IMG/VR virus record: IMGVR_UViG_3300031759_001713
Location: 1-27,675 of that record
Source: a virus
Strand: one strand, 5' to 3'
DNA: 27,675 nt
The position numbers were made by a program, and so were the translations under genes. The notes beneath the pieces are model-generated. The model was not told the origin of the DNA and made no database searches. It saw only the letters and a list, made by a program, of their open reading frames with translations. Shown in pieces: positions 7,879 through 15,092 of the stretch (the stretch's first letter is position 1; every line of letters starts with the position of its first letter).

Positions 7879-8487
7879 ATGAGCACATATTTTAGAAATC
7901 AACCAGTTGCAACAGATGACTTAGATGTCAGTCAGCCTTTTCTAGTGACTAACACAAATACAGCGGATACGGTGTTTGGGATTGAGCACTATGCATTTTC
8001 AAATACTTCAGCAAACCAAGGGCTGCATAACACAATAACCACACCTGCCTATCAAAATCCCATAGGCACTCCATCCGCATCTCCTCCTACAACGGTTGCA
8101 AGTCCTATAATGTATTGCTTTCAGGATGCTGCGAATATTGGTGTGCTTCAATATTCTAGAGGGCCAAATAATTCAGTTCCCAGCCCAATTACTACACTGC
8201 AATCTCCTTCTTCAGGAATAAGTTTAGCTTTTAATGCTACTACAAATGTTCTTGATTTTACTGGAGTTACAACTTTTGCAGTCTGCATGTTATATGGAAT
8301 TAAAAATGGAACAACTTCCAGTCCATTTATTGTCACTTTTTCACAAGCAAGCGGAGGAAGTGTAAGTCTTTTAGGCCCTAATAGTGGTATAGCAGCTCAA
8401 TTCAGTGGCAAAATTCTTCAGATAGTAAATAGTTTTGGAGGAACAGCTAACTTTTGGTGGACGCTCCAATTCTTAAGGATTCAGTAA
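7879..8487 (+). CDS. Putative tail-associated fibre-like protein
   Basis: A 202-residue low-charge protein, AGAGGA before its ATG. The segment FGIEHYAFSNTSANQGLHN is like the short motif seen at the start of knob or fibre domains in many phage tail proteins (a histidine-containing NQGxH segment followed by a Pro-rich stretch). The rest alternates short hydrophobic strands with Ser/Gly/Asn turns, ending in NFWWTLQFLRIQ, likely a trimeric or beta-sandwich fold. It lies directly after the large tail protein and overlaps the next gene by one base. Role is inferred. Confidence 0.5.
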   Translation: MSTYFRNQPVATDDLDVSQPFLVTNTNTADTVFGIEHYAFSNTSANQGLHNTITTPAYQNPIGTPSASPPTTVASPIMYCFQDAANIGVLQYSRGPNNSVPSPITTLQSPSSGISLAFNATTNVLDFTGVTTFAVCMLYGIKNGTTSSPFIVTFSQASGGSVSLLGPNSGIAAQFSGKILQIVNSFGGTANFWWTLQFLRIQ

Positions 8488-8978
8488 TGGCAAATCAAAC
8501 CAGTCAAATATTCGAATCTTATGTTCCTGTCTATGATGTTGTTCCAGAGAAATGGGAAGATGCCAGAGAGTTTCTTATAGAGCATCTCAAGAAGATTTCC
8601 AATGCGGTTAACATCCGAGAGATAGGATGGTTCTTAGATGAAGAACTTCTCAGCGGCAAGCAATTCATCCCTGGCGTAAACAACAATCAGGCATTCAGGA
8701 CGATCCTACGAAAAGTCATCACCACTACAGGCATTGTATCTGGGTTAAATACATTCGCTCATGGGGTGACAGTTGATGAGAACTTTACCTTAATTGACCT
8801 ATGGGCAGCTGCCTCTAATTCATCTAACTTTATTGGAACACCGATAAATGGTACTGGGAATATAGCTGCTTCCAGAGCGGGTTTAGATATAAACTACGAC
8901 GCAACAAATATATATGTTCTATCCAATGGAACGTATGATAGATGCAACATAATGTTTGAATACATTCAGGAGGTCTAA
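8487..8978 (+). CDS. Unidentified tail-block protein
   Basis: A 163-residue protein starting at the ATG that overlaps the preceding TAA (TAATG), with AAGGA upstream. The first third is helical and acidic (VVPEKWEDAREFLIEHLKK, NAVNIREIGWFLDEELLSGK), followed by GVTVDENFTLIDLWAAASNS and a beta-rich end with YDATNIYVLSNGTYDR. I do not know a named family. The pattern of an N-terminal helical anchor plus beta C-terminus, and placement between a fibre-like gene and the ejection-type genes, fit a virion protein attaching to the tail. Confidence 0.55.
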   Translation: MANQTSQIFESYVPVYDVVPEKWEDAREFLIEHLKKISNAVNIREIGWFLDEELLSGKQFIPGVNNNQAFRTILRKVITTTGIVSGLNTFAHGVTVDENFTLIDLWAAASNSSNFIGTPINGTGNIAASRAGLDINYDATNIYVLSNGTYDRCNIMFEYIQEV

Positions 8979-8979
8979 A

Positions 8980-9582
8980 ATGTCATTCATCACCAATTCA
9001 TCCCCTTATGGGTCAAACAACATGGGCATACCTCAAAGAGGACAATCTGGGGGATCTTCATTTTATCAAGCACTTTTTGGGAAACCAGAAAGAAACTACC
9101 AGCAATCTCTTCTGGGCCAAGAGCAGCAAGCGGGCTATAAGAACCTTCTTCAAGCCGGACAAGGCCCAGGAGCAGGTGGAGCATTTGGTCAGTCAGCAGA
9201 CTATTATCGTGATCTTTTATCCGACAATAGCCAGACAGCTAATGCTATGTTCGCTCCAGAGCAAAGACGTTTCAGAGAACAGATCATTCCAGACCTAGCG
9301 GAACAATTCGCTGGAATGGGGTCTGGCGCCCTATCTAGCAGTGGATTTCGCAATGCTGCTGTCAATGCTGGGACAGACCTATCCGAGAGGTTAGGAGCCA
9401 TTAGAGCGCAGCTCAGATCGGAAGGGGCTGCTGGTCTTACATACATAGGTCAAAGAGGTCTACAGCAATACAATGAGAATATCCATAGGCCAGAGACATT
9501 TGGGCTTATTGGAGGCCTTGCAGAAGGAGCTGGTAAGACTGCTGGAACTATGGCAGGCAATTGGTTGGGAGGCAAATTTTAA
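8980..9582 (+). CDS. Glycine-zipper protein, putative internal virion protein
   Basis: A 200-residue protein. The ATG at 8980 has AGGAGG 5-6 nt upstream, stronger than the upstream ATG at 8956. Residues 1-75 are Gly/Ser/Gln-rich and flexible. Residues 92-165 form amphipathic helices (QRRFREQIIPDLAEQFAG, then LSERLGAIRAQLRSEGAAGL). The last 25 residues are a Gly/Ala-rich zipper (GLIGGLAEGAGKTAGTMAG). Glycine zippers and amphipathic helices are features of podovirus proteins ejected into the host envelope with DNA. Family not identified; membrane-active ejection protein is the favoured inference. Confidence 0.5.
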   Translation: MSFITNSSPYGSNNMGIPQRGQSGGSSFYQALFGKPERNYQQSLLGQEQQAGYKNLLQAGQGPGAGGAFGQSADYYRDLLSDNSQTANAMFAPEQRRFREQIIPDLAEQFAGMGSGALSSSGFRNAAVNAGTDLSERLGAIRAQLRSEGAAGLTYIGQRGLQQYNENIHRPETFGLIGGLAEGAGKTAGTMAGNWLGGKF

Positions 9583-10716
9583 ATGGCACAGACAATCGAA
9601 CAGGGAGACATTTTCGGAAGAATAGGGAAGTCCTTTGGTGAAGGGTTCAGTGGTCAATATGAAGACAGCATGAAAAGGAATCAGCTTGCAAATGTTTTTG
9701 ACAAGATTGAGGGTATTCCAAAAGAGATAGGAAAGGTTATAAGAGCCCCAGGAGGAAGAGAGGCTCTTCCTACTGTATTGCCTTATATTCAGGCCAGAGG
9801 AGCTTCTCAGAGGATTTTAGATCAAGCTGGAGTTTCTTCTGAAGGGGAACAGCCTCTACAATCATCCGCTACAAAAGAAGGAAAAGTTCTTCAGCGTCCA
9901 GAAAGATTATCTGAAGACCCCGAGATTCTTAGTATTAAGGGAGCAAAGAGACAGCTAGAAAATCCTCTTAGGTTTCCAACGGTGGCTTCTGCAATTGAAT
10001 ATGAGGCAGGGAGAGCAAAAACACAACAGAATCAAATCACAGCTGTTAGGCAAGACTTTGACAAAATTCTAGAAACAAAGATTCAGAAAGGTGGAACAGA
10101 AACTTACAAAGATGTTTTAGGAGATCTCCAGGAGAAGTTCAAAGCACAGGCAGAAGATGCAGTTCTCTCTGGCAAGATGACAGACAAAGAAGCTGCAAGA
10201 TACTATGGAGATAAAGCTCTAGACTTTGCTAAAGCAAGAAACAAGTTCACCGTTCCTGGAAGAGATTTCTGGTCTTCTTTATTTACTTCCAATCCTCTAA
10301 AGGAAGTGAGAGCTGTCAAGAAAGCCTATGATGATGTAGGTGAATCAGAATCTTTTATAAATGATCTGGTATCAAGAAGAAAGTTTAGTCTTCCTATAGC
10401 CAGTGAATTAGCTAAACCTCCAACTTCAAATGCAGCATCCTTCTTTTCTGGCCTTAAACAGGCTGGATTTGGGGAGAAAAATGACCAAAAGGTATTTTCC
10501 AAGGCTTTTAATCTTCTGACTCCCAAAGACAGTCTGCAAGCTTTTGCTTCACAACTCAGGAGAAAAGGATATTCCCCTCAGGGATTTCTTGATTATGTAG
10601 CTTCTACAGAAAAAGAGATAACTCCCTTCCAGGAAAGAGAACTTCAGGAATCTGGAAGTTTTGAGCCATCTCTCTCTGATATCCTCTACTTTACAATGAC
10701 AGGTAAGAAACCATGA
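9583..10716 (+). CDS. Charged helical protein, putative internal/ejection virion protein
   Basis: A 377-residue, highly charged, mostly helical protein whose ATG follows the preceding TAA with no gap; GGGAGG lies about 12 nt upstream. It begins with an amphipathic segment (IFGRIGKSFGEGFSGQYEDS), has a Lys/Glu-rich middle with FKAQAEDAVLSGKMTDKEAA, and a C-terminal part with LRRKGYSPQGFLDY. No signal peptide or transmembrane span is visible. The gene is coupled to its neighbours on both sides (next ATG overlaps its TGA by 4 nt), so the three proteins are probably made together and packaged together. Function inferred from context only. Confidence 0.5.
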   Translation: MAQTIEQGDIFGRIGKSFGEGFSGQYEDSMKRNQLANVFDKIEGIPKEIGKVIRAPGGREALPTVLPYIQARGASQRILDQAGVSSEGEQPLQSSATKEGKVLQRPERLSEDPEILSIKGAKRQLENPLRFPTVASAIEYEAGRAKTQQNQITAVRQDFDKILETKIQKGGTETYKDVLGDLQEKFKAQAEDAVLSGKMTDKEAARYYGDKALDFAKARNKFTVPGRDFWSSLFTSNPLKEVRAVKKAYDDVGESESFINDLVSRRKFSLPIASELAKPPTSNAASFFSGLKQAGFGEKNDQKVFSKAFNLLTPKDSLQAFASQLRRKGYSPQGFLDYVASTEKEITPFQERELQESGSFEPSLSDILYFTMTGKKP

Positions 10717-11396
10717 TCGACAAGATACTTTCTCTCTTAAAACTAAAAAACATATCGTCTTCTGATCTGATTAAGAAAGGATTAGAGAAAGTAAACCCAA
10801 AATTTTCCAACTTCTTTCAGGAGGCTGGAAAATATGGACATTCTTTGGGAGCAACCCTAGGCTTTCTTCAATCAGAATTTGGGGGCTCTTCCAAAATTGA
10901 TGAAACGTCTCGTCCAGATGAACAGGCAAATCTTGAATTACAGAGACAATCCGAATTGCCTGGTCGTATAGCTGCTACAGCAGGAAAAACAGCTCTAGGA
11001 GCTGCATTGGGTGGTGCTGGTGGAGCAGCTTTGTCAGGATTAGGAGCTTCAATGGGACAACAAGGACAACAACCTCAGGGATCTGCTCCACAACAGCAGC
11101 AACAACCATCCGATCCTCTTTCTGGTCTTAATGAATTTCCTGAGTTAGTTCAATTCATCAAGAAGGAACAGTCCTCTGGAGGCAATGCACAGTCTATCGC
11201 TTCCAAAGCACGTAAATCTTCTCGTCTCTCCGATCAGGTAAACTCTATTGAAGAACACTCTGGGGAGCCATTTGAGGACATCTTATCTAGGCTGATTGGT
11301 CAGCCACAGCAATCATCTCCAGGGACAAGGGAATCACCTACAGCTAGGCTAGCTGCTCTCATCCAGGCATACAAACAGAATAAGGGCAGAAGGTAA
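10713..11396 (+). CDS. Gly/Ala-zipper and Gln-rich protein, putative internal virion protein
   Basis: A 227-residue protein starting in the ATGA overlap with the preceding gene. Residues 86-115 are a Gly/Ala membrane-seeking stretch (TALGAALGGAGGAALSGLG), followed at 116-132 by a low-complexity Gln-rich linker, then a helical C-terminus rich in Ser, Lys and Arg ending in IQAYKQNKGRR. The Gly/Ala segment is similar in character to that of the 200-residue protein two genes upstream, which suggests two membrane-inserting components of one ejection apparatus. No named family recognised. Confidence 0.5.
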   Translation: MIDKILSLLKLKNISSSDLIKKGLEKVNPKFSNFFQEAGKYGHSLGATLGFLQSEFGGSSKIDETSRPDEQANLELQRQSELPGRIAATAGKTALGAALGGAGGAALSGLGASMGQQGQQPQGSAPQQQQQPSDPLSGLNEFPELVQFIKKEQSSGGNAQSIASKARKSSRLSDQVNSIEEHSGEPFEDILSRLIGQPQQSSPGTRESPTARLAALIQAYKQNKGRR

Positions 11397-11986
11397 TGGA
11401 CGAGATCCTCCAACTCTTCCTAGAGATTATTCAGAGTGGGGAGACGGTGCCAGAGGAGCTTCTCAATGAGATGATTGGCCTTCTGGAAGAAGAACTTCAA
11501 ACACCAGAAGGAGAAGAAGCTCCTATTCCCCCAGGTGCTGAGCTTCTTTGGGTGCTCTCGGGAGAGAATCCAGAAGTCTTTACCCAATATCTCAAAACAT
11601 TCCCCGATCCATCCATCAATATTCTATCTCGCAATCCTGCACAGATTCAATCCCTCATTCAACGCTTCCAAAGCCAAATCACAACACCGCAAGGAGAAGC
11701 TCAGGATGGCATTGCAAAGGCCGATCTCAACTCCTCCAATATCTATGGCTTTCGTTACGATCCTCGCAATAGCAAACTATTCGTCCGCTTCCAAAGCGGC
11801 AGTGTCTATCAATATGATGGAGTTCCACCCAAGATCTTCAAGATGTTCCAGGCGGGAGCTGTCCCAGCCAAGACAGACGGTCACAACCAGCACGGTATGT
11901 GGTGGAAAGGGAAAATCCCAAGTTTAGGAGCTGCCTTCTACAAACTTATTAGACAGCAAGATTTCCCATACAGACAGCTCAGATAA
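11396..11986 (+). CDS. KTSC-domain protein at end of the virion-protein block
   Basis: A 196-residue protein whose ATG overlaps the preceding TAA (TAATG). Residues 1-45 are acidic helices. Residues 113-195 match the KTSC domain: SSNIYGFRYDPRNSKLFVRF, then GSVYQYDGVPPKIFKMF, and, after a short insertion with GHNQHGMWWKG, the closing AAFYKLIRQQDFPYRQL. The KTSC domain is named for its conserved residues and is found alone or fused in many bacterial and phage proteins; its function is unknown. Here the terminal 'SxG' element is replaced by an insert with several Trp/His residues. It is the last gene before the 144-nt gap. Confidence 0.7.
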   Translation: MDEILQLFLEIIQSGETVPEELLNEMIGLLEEELQTPEGEEAPIPPGAELLWVLSGENPEVFTQYLKTFPDPSINILSRNPAQIQSLIQRFQSQITTPQGEAQDGIAKADLNSSNIYGFRYDPRNSKLFVRFQSGSVYQYDGVPPKIFKMFQAGAVPAKTDGHNQHGMWWKGKIPSLGAAFYKLIRQQDFPYRQLR

Positions 11987-11996
11987 TTTATTTCCC

Positions 11997-12025
11997 TTGC
12001 AATAATCCGAAGATTTAATTACCTT
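11997..12025 (+). promoter_or_regulatory. Candidate promoter for the fibre block
   Basis: TTGCAA at 11997-12002 is at exactly the same distance (39 nt start to start) from an AGGTAGTA at 12036 as in the capsid leader, and an AATCC follows the box in both. The -10 position, TACCTT at 12020-12025, is a poor sigma70 match, so recognition may need a phage or host factor. Call rests mainly on the match to the capsid element. Confidence 0.35.
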
Positions 12026-12035
12026 CAGCCTTAAC

Positions 12036-12130
12036 AGGTAGTAGAGGGTCGTTCCCTCGCAGGCTGTAAGAGATACGAGTTCGCCTCCGTAAGAAATATT
12101 AACTTTATATTTTTTAAACGGAGTAACTAT
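12036..12130 (+). promoter_or_regulatory. Structured 5' leader of the giant fibre mRNA
   Basis: It begins with AGGTAGTA, then a perfect hairpin with arms GAGGG 12044-12048 and CCCTC 12054-12058, GCTG at 12063-12066, and a second hairpin with arms ACGAG 12075-12079 and CTCCGT 12085-12090 (one bulged base) around TTCGC. An AT-rich stretch then leads to GGAG before the ATG at 12131. The order AGGTAGTA, CGTTC, GCTG, TTCGC is shared with the capsid leader. Confidence 0.5.
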
Positions 12131-14464
12131 ATGACCTCATTCGTCTCAACAGATCCACTAGATAACCTAACAAATCTTTTCCAACGTCCTATCACTATTA
12201 CTGCTTTCCGAGCACCTACTGTCAATGATGTTCAGCCTATCAATACTACATGGGCTTACGTAAATGGCAGTTCAACTACCCTTTATAGCTCACTTGGTAA
12301 TGGTACATGGGATACGGGTGGGGAAGCTCAAGCAACCACTACTATCGCAGGGATCACTCGATATGCTACTTATGCTGAAGTCTCTTCAGGAACAGGAACC
12401 AACAATGCTACTTTAGCAGCTGACGTATATAACTATATCAATACAGTAGCCATAGGTGGAGCCCCTGTTTCTACAACAGCAACAGCTGGGATAGGTAATC
12501 TAGCATCAAATAGTCAAGCAGTTGCTGGTACAGCTTCTACACCAACTGTAGCTCTTTTTGTAACTCCTTCTAACCTTGCCTCTGTGTTTGCAGCTAACCC
12601 AACGATCGGATCTACAACACCCGCTGCCGCTACAGTGACAGCATTCACCTCTGTAGGTACTGCAAGTATCAATGCTACGGGAACAGCAGCAACTACTATT
12701 GGTGGTTCAACAGGTTTGATTACCATTGCATCAGGTTCTGGTGGCATCACTATGACTGGCGGCGGAAATACCATTTCTCTCTTTGCAGATGCAGCAGCTA
12801 ACGCTATTACTCTTGGTTCAACCACAGCATCAGCTTCTCTAACTCTAGCTTCTGGTTCAGGGGGAAATACCCTGATTGCTGGTAATGCAGCGGCTACTAT
12901 CACTATTGGTGCTACAGCTCAAACAGGAAACGTAACCCTTGTTTCTTCTTCAGGAACAAACAATTTAATCATAGCAGGTGGTAGCGGTGCTACAACCCTT
13001 ACCATAGCAAACGTCCAAACAGCTGGTTCTGTAGCTATCGGATCCGGGATGACCAGTGGAACCATATCCATTGGTGGTACTGGAGCTATGACAGGAGCCT
13101 TTACTCTTGCTCCATCGACTGCTGGGCAGACCATCAACTTTGCTAACGGGGTTATCACTACAGGAACTACTACCCTTAACATTCTAAGTGGCACTACAAC
13201 TGGTGGAACTCAGAACTTTAACGTAGCTTCTGGAACAGGGGCATCAACCGCTCAGACAGTCAGTTTCTTCAATGGAGCTAACTCCAATACAACAAACACC
13301 TTCAACGTGGCAGGTTCTGGAGCAAGTGGAACAGCTGTTGGCATCAATATCGGTACTGGAGCGGCAGCCCATGTAGTAACCATAGGTTCTACATCAGCCG
13401 GAAATATGGCTCTAAAAGTAGCCTCTGGAAGCGCATTCTCCATTAGCGGAGGAGCAGCTACAACCTATGCCATTGGAGGTTCTGCAACTACTGGAACAAT
13501 CCTCATTGGCGGAACAGCCCAAACAGGAACGATCACTTTAGGCTCTTCTTCTGGAACTAACATTGTAGCCATCGGAGTAGGAGCGGGAGCTACTACTGTA
13601 AATATAGCTACTGGAGCAACAAACGCCAAGGCCGTAAACATAGGAACGGGTGCGGTAGCCAACGTAGTTACAATCGGATCTGCCTCTGGAGCAGCCTCAA
13701 CTACTCTCTATACTGGTTCTGGTAACTTTGCCGTTATCGGAGGCGGAAATACTGTTGGCATCGGTAACGATGCAGCAGCCAACACCGTAGTTGTAGGCTC
13801 TACTACTGCAAGTGCATCTCTAGCCCTACAATCAGGATCTGGCGGAGGGACTGTTATTGCAGGTAACGTTGCGGCAACCATTCTCATCGGAGCAACAGCC
13901 CAGACTGGAACGATCACTTTAGGTAGCTCTTCAGCTACTAACAATGTAATCATTGCTGGAGGCTCTGGCGCAACAACCGTAACCATTGCTAACGTTCAGA
14001 CAGGCGGTTCTGTGGCCATCGGTGCATCCATGACCTCTGGCACAATTGCTCTTGGTGGAGGACAAACCTCGGGCACAATCACCATCGGCGGTGGAGTGCA
14101 AACGGGAACAATCACCATTGCTGGAGGAACTGGAGTTCAGGCAATCAACATAGCCAACTCTACAGGTGTAAAAACCGTTTCTATAGCTACGGGATCCGCA
14201 GCCAACATTGTAACAATCGGTTCTACGACCACTTCAGCTACAACCACAATCCAAGCTGGATCTGGTGGTATTGTTCTCGCAGGGAACTTGAGCTTAGTGG
14301 CAAGCGGGCCACAAATTCTTCAAGGAGCTGGAAGCCCAGCTGGTTCGGTAACCGCTCCACAAGGATCTCTTTACATAGACAATAACGCGTCTACGACTAC
14401 TTCTAGGCTATGGGTTAATACCACAGGGTCAACAACGTGGGCATATATCACTACTTCAGCTTAA
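12131..14464 (+). CDS. Giant beta-repeat tail fibre/appendage protein
   Basis: A 777-residue protein almost wholly of Gly, Ala, Thr, Ser, Ile, Val and Asn, with hardly any charge after residue 100. Residues 1-95 are an attachment-like head (LDNLTNLFQRPITITAF; TTWAYVNGSSTTLYSSLGNG). Residues about 75-160 carry two phage fibre repeats of the type ITRYATYAEVSSGTG and IGNLASNSQAVAGT followed by VTPSNL. The remainder is short strands such as TITIGATAQTG and NVVTIGS, suggesting a long beta-solenoid or triple beta-helix shaft. The last 60 residues (GSPAGSVTAPQGSLYIDNNA, then SRLWVNTTGSTTWAYI) form a terminal module common to phage fibres. GGAG precedes the ATG. Host-receptor contact is the inferred role. 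Confidence 0.7.
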   Translation: MTSFVSTDPLDNLTNLFQRPITITAFRAPTVNDVQPINTTWAYVNGSSTTLYSSLGNGTWDTGGEAQATTTIAGITRYATYAEVSSGTGTNNATLAADVYNYINTVAIGGAPVSTTATAGIGNLASNSQAVAGTASTPTVALFVTPSNLASVFAANPTIGSTTPAAATVTAFTSVGTASINATGTAATTIGGSTGLITIASGSGGITMTGGGNTISLFADAAANAITLGSTTASASLTLASGSGGNTLIAGNAAATITIGATAQTGNVTLVSSSGTNNLIIAGGSGATTLTIANVQTAGSVAIGSGMTSGTISIGGTGAMTGAFTLAPSTAGQTINFANGVITTGTTTLNILSGTTTGGTQNFNVASGTGASTAQTVSFFNGANSNTTNTFNVAGSGASGTAVGINIGTGAAAHVVTIGSTSAGNMALKVASGSAFSISGGAATTYAIGGSATTGTILIGGTAQTGTITLGSSSGTNIVAIGVGAGATTVNIATGATNAKAVNIGTGAVANVVTIGSASGAASTTLYTGSGNFAVIGGGNTVGIGNDAAANTVVVGSTTASASLALQSGSGGGTVIAGNVAATILIGATAQTGTITLGSSSATNNVIIAGGSGATTVTIANVQTGGSVAIGASMTSGTIALGGGQTSGTITIGGGVQTGTITIAGGTGVQAINIANSTGVKTVSIATGSAANIVTIGSTTTSATTTIQAGSGGIVLAGNLSLVASGPQILQGAGSPAGSVTAPQGSLYIDNNASTTTSRLWVNTTGSTTWAYITTSA
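12760..14066 (+). repeat. Internal long duplication in the 777-residue fibre
   Basis: A block of roughly 107 codons starting at GGCGGAAATA 12761 recurs from 13742, an offset of 981 nt (327 codons). Both copies carry DAAAN, GSTTASASL, SGSGG, GATAQTG, IIAGGSGATT and TIANVQT in the same order. The copies differ at many silent positions, so the duplication is not recent. Confidence 0.65.
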
Positions 14465-14482
14465 TGGGTATTGATTAACTAC

Positions 14483-14512
14483 ACATCCTGTGGTAGAAAT
14501 ATCACAGGATGT
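14483..14512 (+). terminator. Perfect 10-bp hairpin after the 777-residue fibre gene
   Basis: ACATCCTGTG at 14483-14492 pairs exactly with CACAGGATGT at 14503-14512 around a 10-nt loop. It lies in the 64-nt gap between the fibre stop and the next ATG. The bases after it (AAAATAGG) lack a T-run, so it could be a 3' end stabiliser, an RNase site or an attenuator that adjusts the fibre-to-downstream ratio. Confidence 0.55.
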
Positions 14513-14528
14513 AAAATAGGAGATTCCA

Positions 14529-14741
14529 ATGTTATCAGACCTCAAGAAGATAGAGCATAAGATCGGAGATAGATTCTATCATTTCACATGTGCTCCAGAC
14601 AGCCCGTTAGTAGAAGTTAAAGAAGCTCTTTCTCAATTCATTGGATACATAGTCAGCATGGAGAACAATATTAAAAATAGTCCCCCTCCATCTGTTCCAA
14701 CAGAATCAACTTCTACAGTAGAAGAACCACCAAAGGAATAA
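14529..14741 (+). CDS. Small unidentified protein of the fibre block
   Basis: A 70-residue protein with AGGAG 7 nt before the ATG. It has a short helical/beta core (KKIEHKIGDRFYHFTCAPDS, then LVEVKEALSQFIGYIVSMEN) and a Pro/Ser/Thr-rich acidic tail. Small proteins with this sort of core commonly accompany phage fibre genes, possibly as assembly aids, but I know no established function. Its stop overlaps the ribosome binding site (AAAGGA) of the next gene. Confidence 0.6.
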   Translation: MLSDLKKIEHKIGDRFYHFTCAPDSPLVEVKEALSQFIGYIVSMENNIKNSPPPSVPTESTSTVEEPPKE

Positions 14742-14746
14742 TATAT

Positions 14747-15088
14747 ATGTCCTCACAACGAGCAGTCATAGATACCTTGAGAACTCTAGCAGAGGCAAGT
14801 ATAGGTGCTAGCTATACTGCTGTCGGCAGTCCCACTACAGATGCCGTCAGGATCATTTGTTTTACAAATGCTACAGATGCGCCTATGTATTTCTCTGATG
14901 ATGGTGTCAACAACAAGCTATACATAGCTTCTGGAGCTTTCAAGCTCTTTGATATCACCACAAATAGGAATGACAAAGGTGGAGATGGCGGTGATTTGGC
15001 CTTTCCTGCCAATACTCAATATTATGTGAAATATGCATCCACTCCTTCAACCGGAGCTGTTTTCATTGAAATAATTTATGGTGGCTAA
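14747..15088 (+). CDS. Small beta-rich putative virion protein
   Basis: A 113-residue protein 5 nt after the preceding stop, with AAAGGA upstream. Sequence alternates short strands and Gly/Asp/Asn turns: IICFTNATDAPMYFSDDGVN, LYIASGAFKLFDITTN, then AFPANTQYYVKYAS and a final VFIEIIYGG. The pattern of strands, including 'ATDAPMYFSDDG', is typical of small jelly-roll or Ig-like phage decoration or fibre-tip proteins. No named family; role inferred from position between fibre genes. Confidence 0.55.
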   Translation: MSSQRAVIDTLRTLAEASIGASYTAVGSPTTDAVRIICFTNATDAPMYFSDDGVNNKLYIASGAFKLFDITTNRNDKGGDGGDLAFPANTQYYVKYASTPSTGAVFIEIIYGG

Positions 15089-15092
15089 ATAT

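Noticed and set aside
8956-8979. Upstream ATG for the glycine-zipper protein gene
   Set aside because: AGGAGG lies after it and directly before the ATG at 8980, which is therefore the better start.
11475-11927. 150-codon plus-strand frame inside the KTSC gene
   Set aside because: Different frame of a clear domain-bearing gene, Ser/Lys-rich with no start signal.
12036-12110. Possible tRNA or small structured RNA upstream of the fibre gene
   Set aside because: Two hairpins only; no acceptor stem, T-loop sequence or anticodon arm, and a related element sits before the capsid gene, so a leader is the better reading.
12514-13986. Several long minus-strand reading frames (63-130 codons) across the first giant fibre gene
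   Set aside because: Antisense shadows of a Gly/Ala/Thr-rich gene that rarely produces minus-strand stops; they have Pro/Val/Ala-only composition and no ribosome sites.
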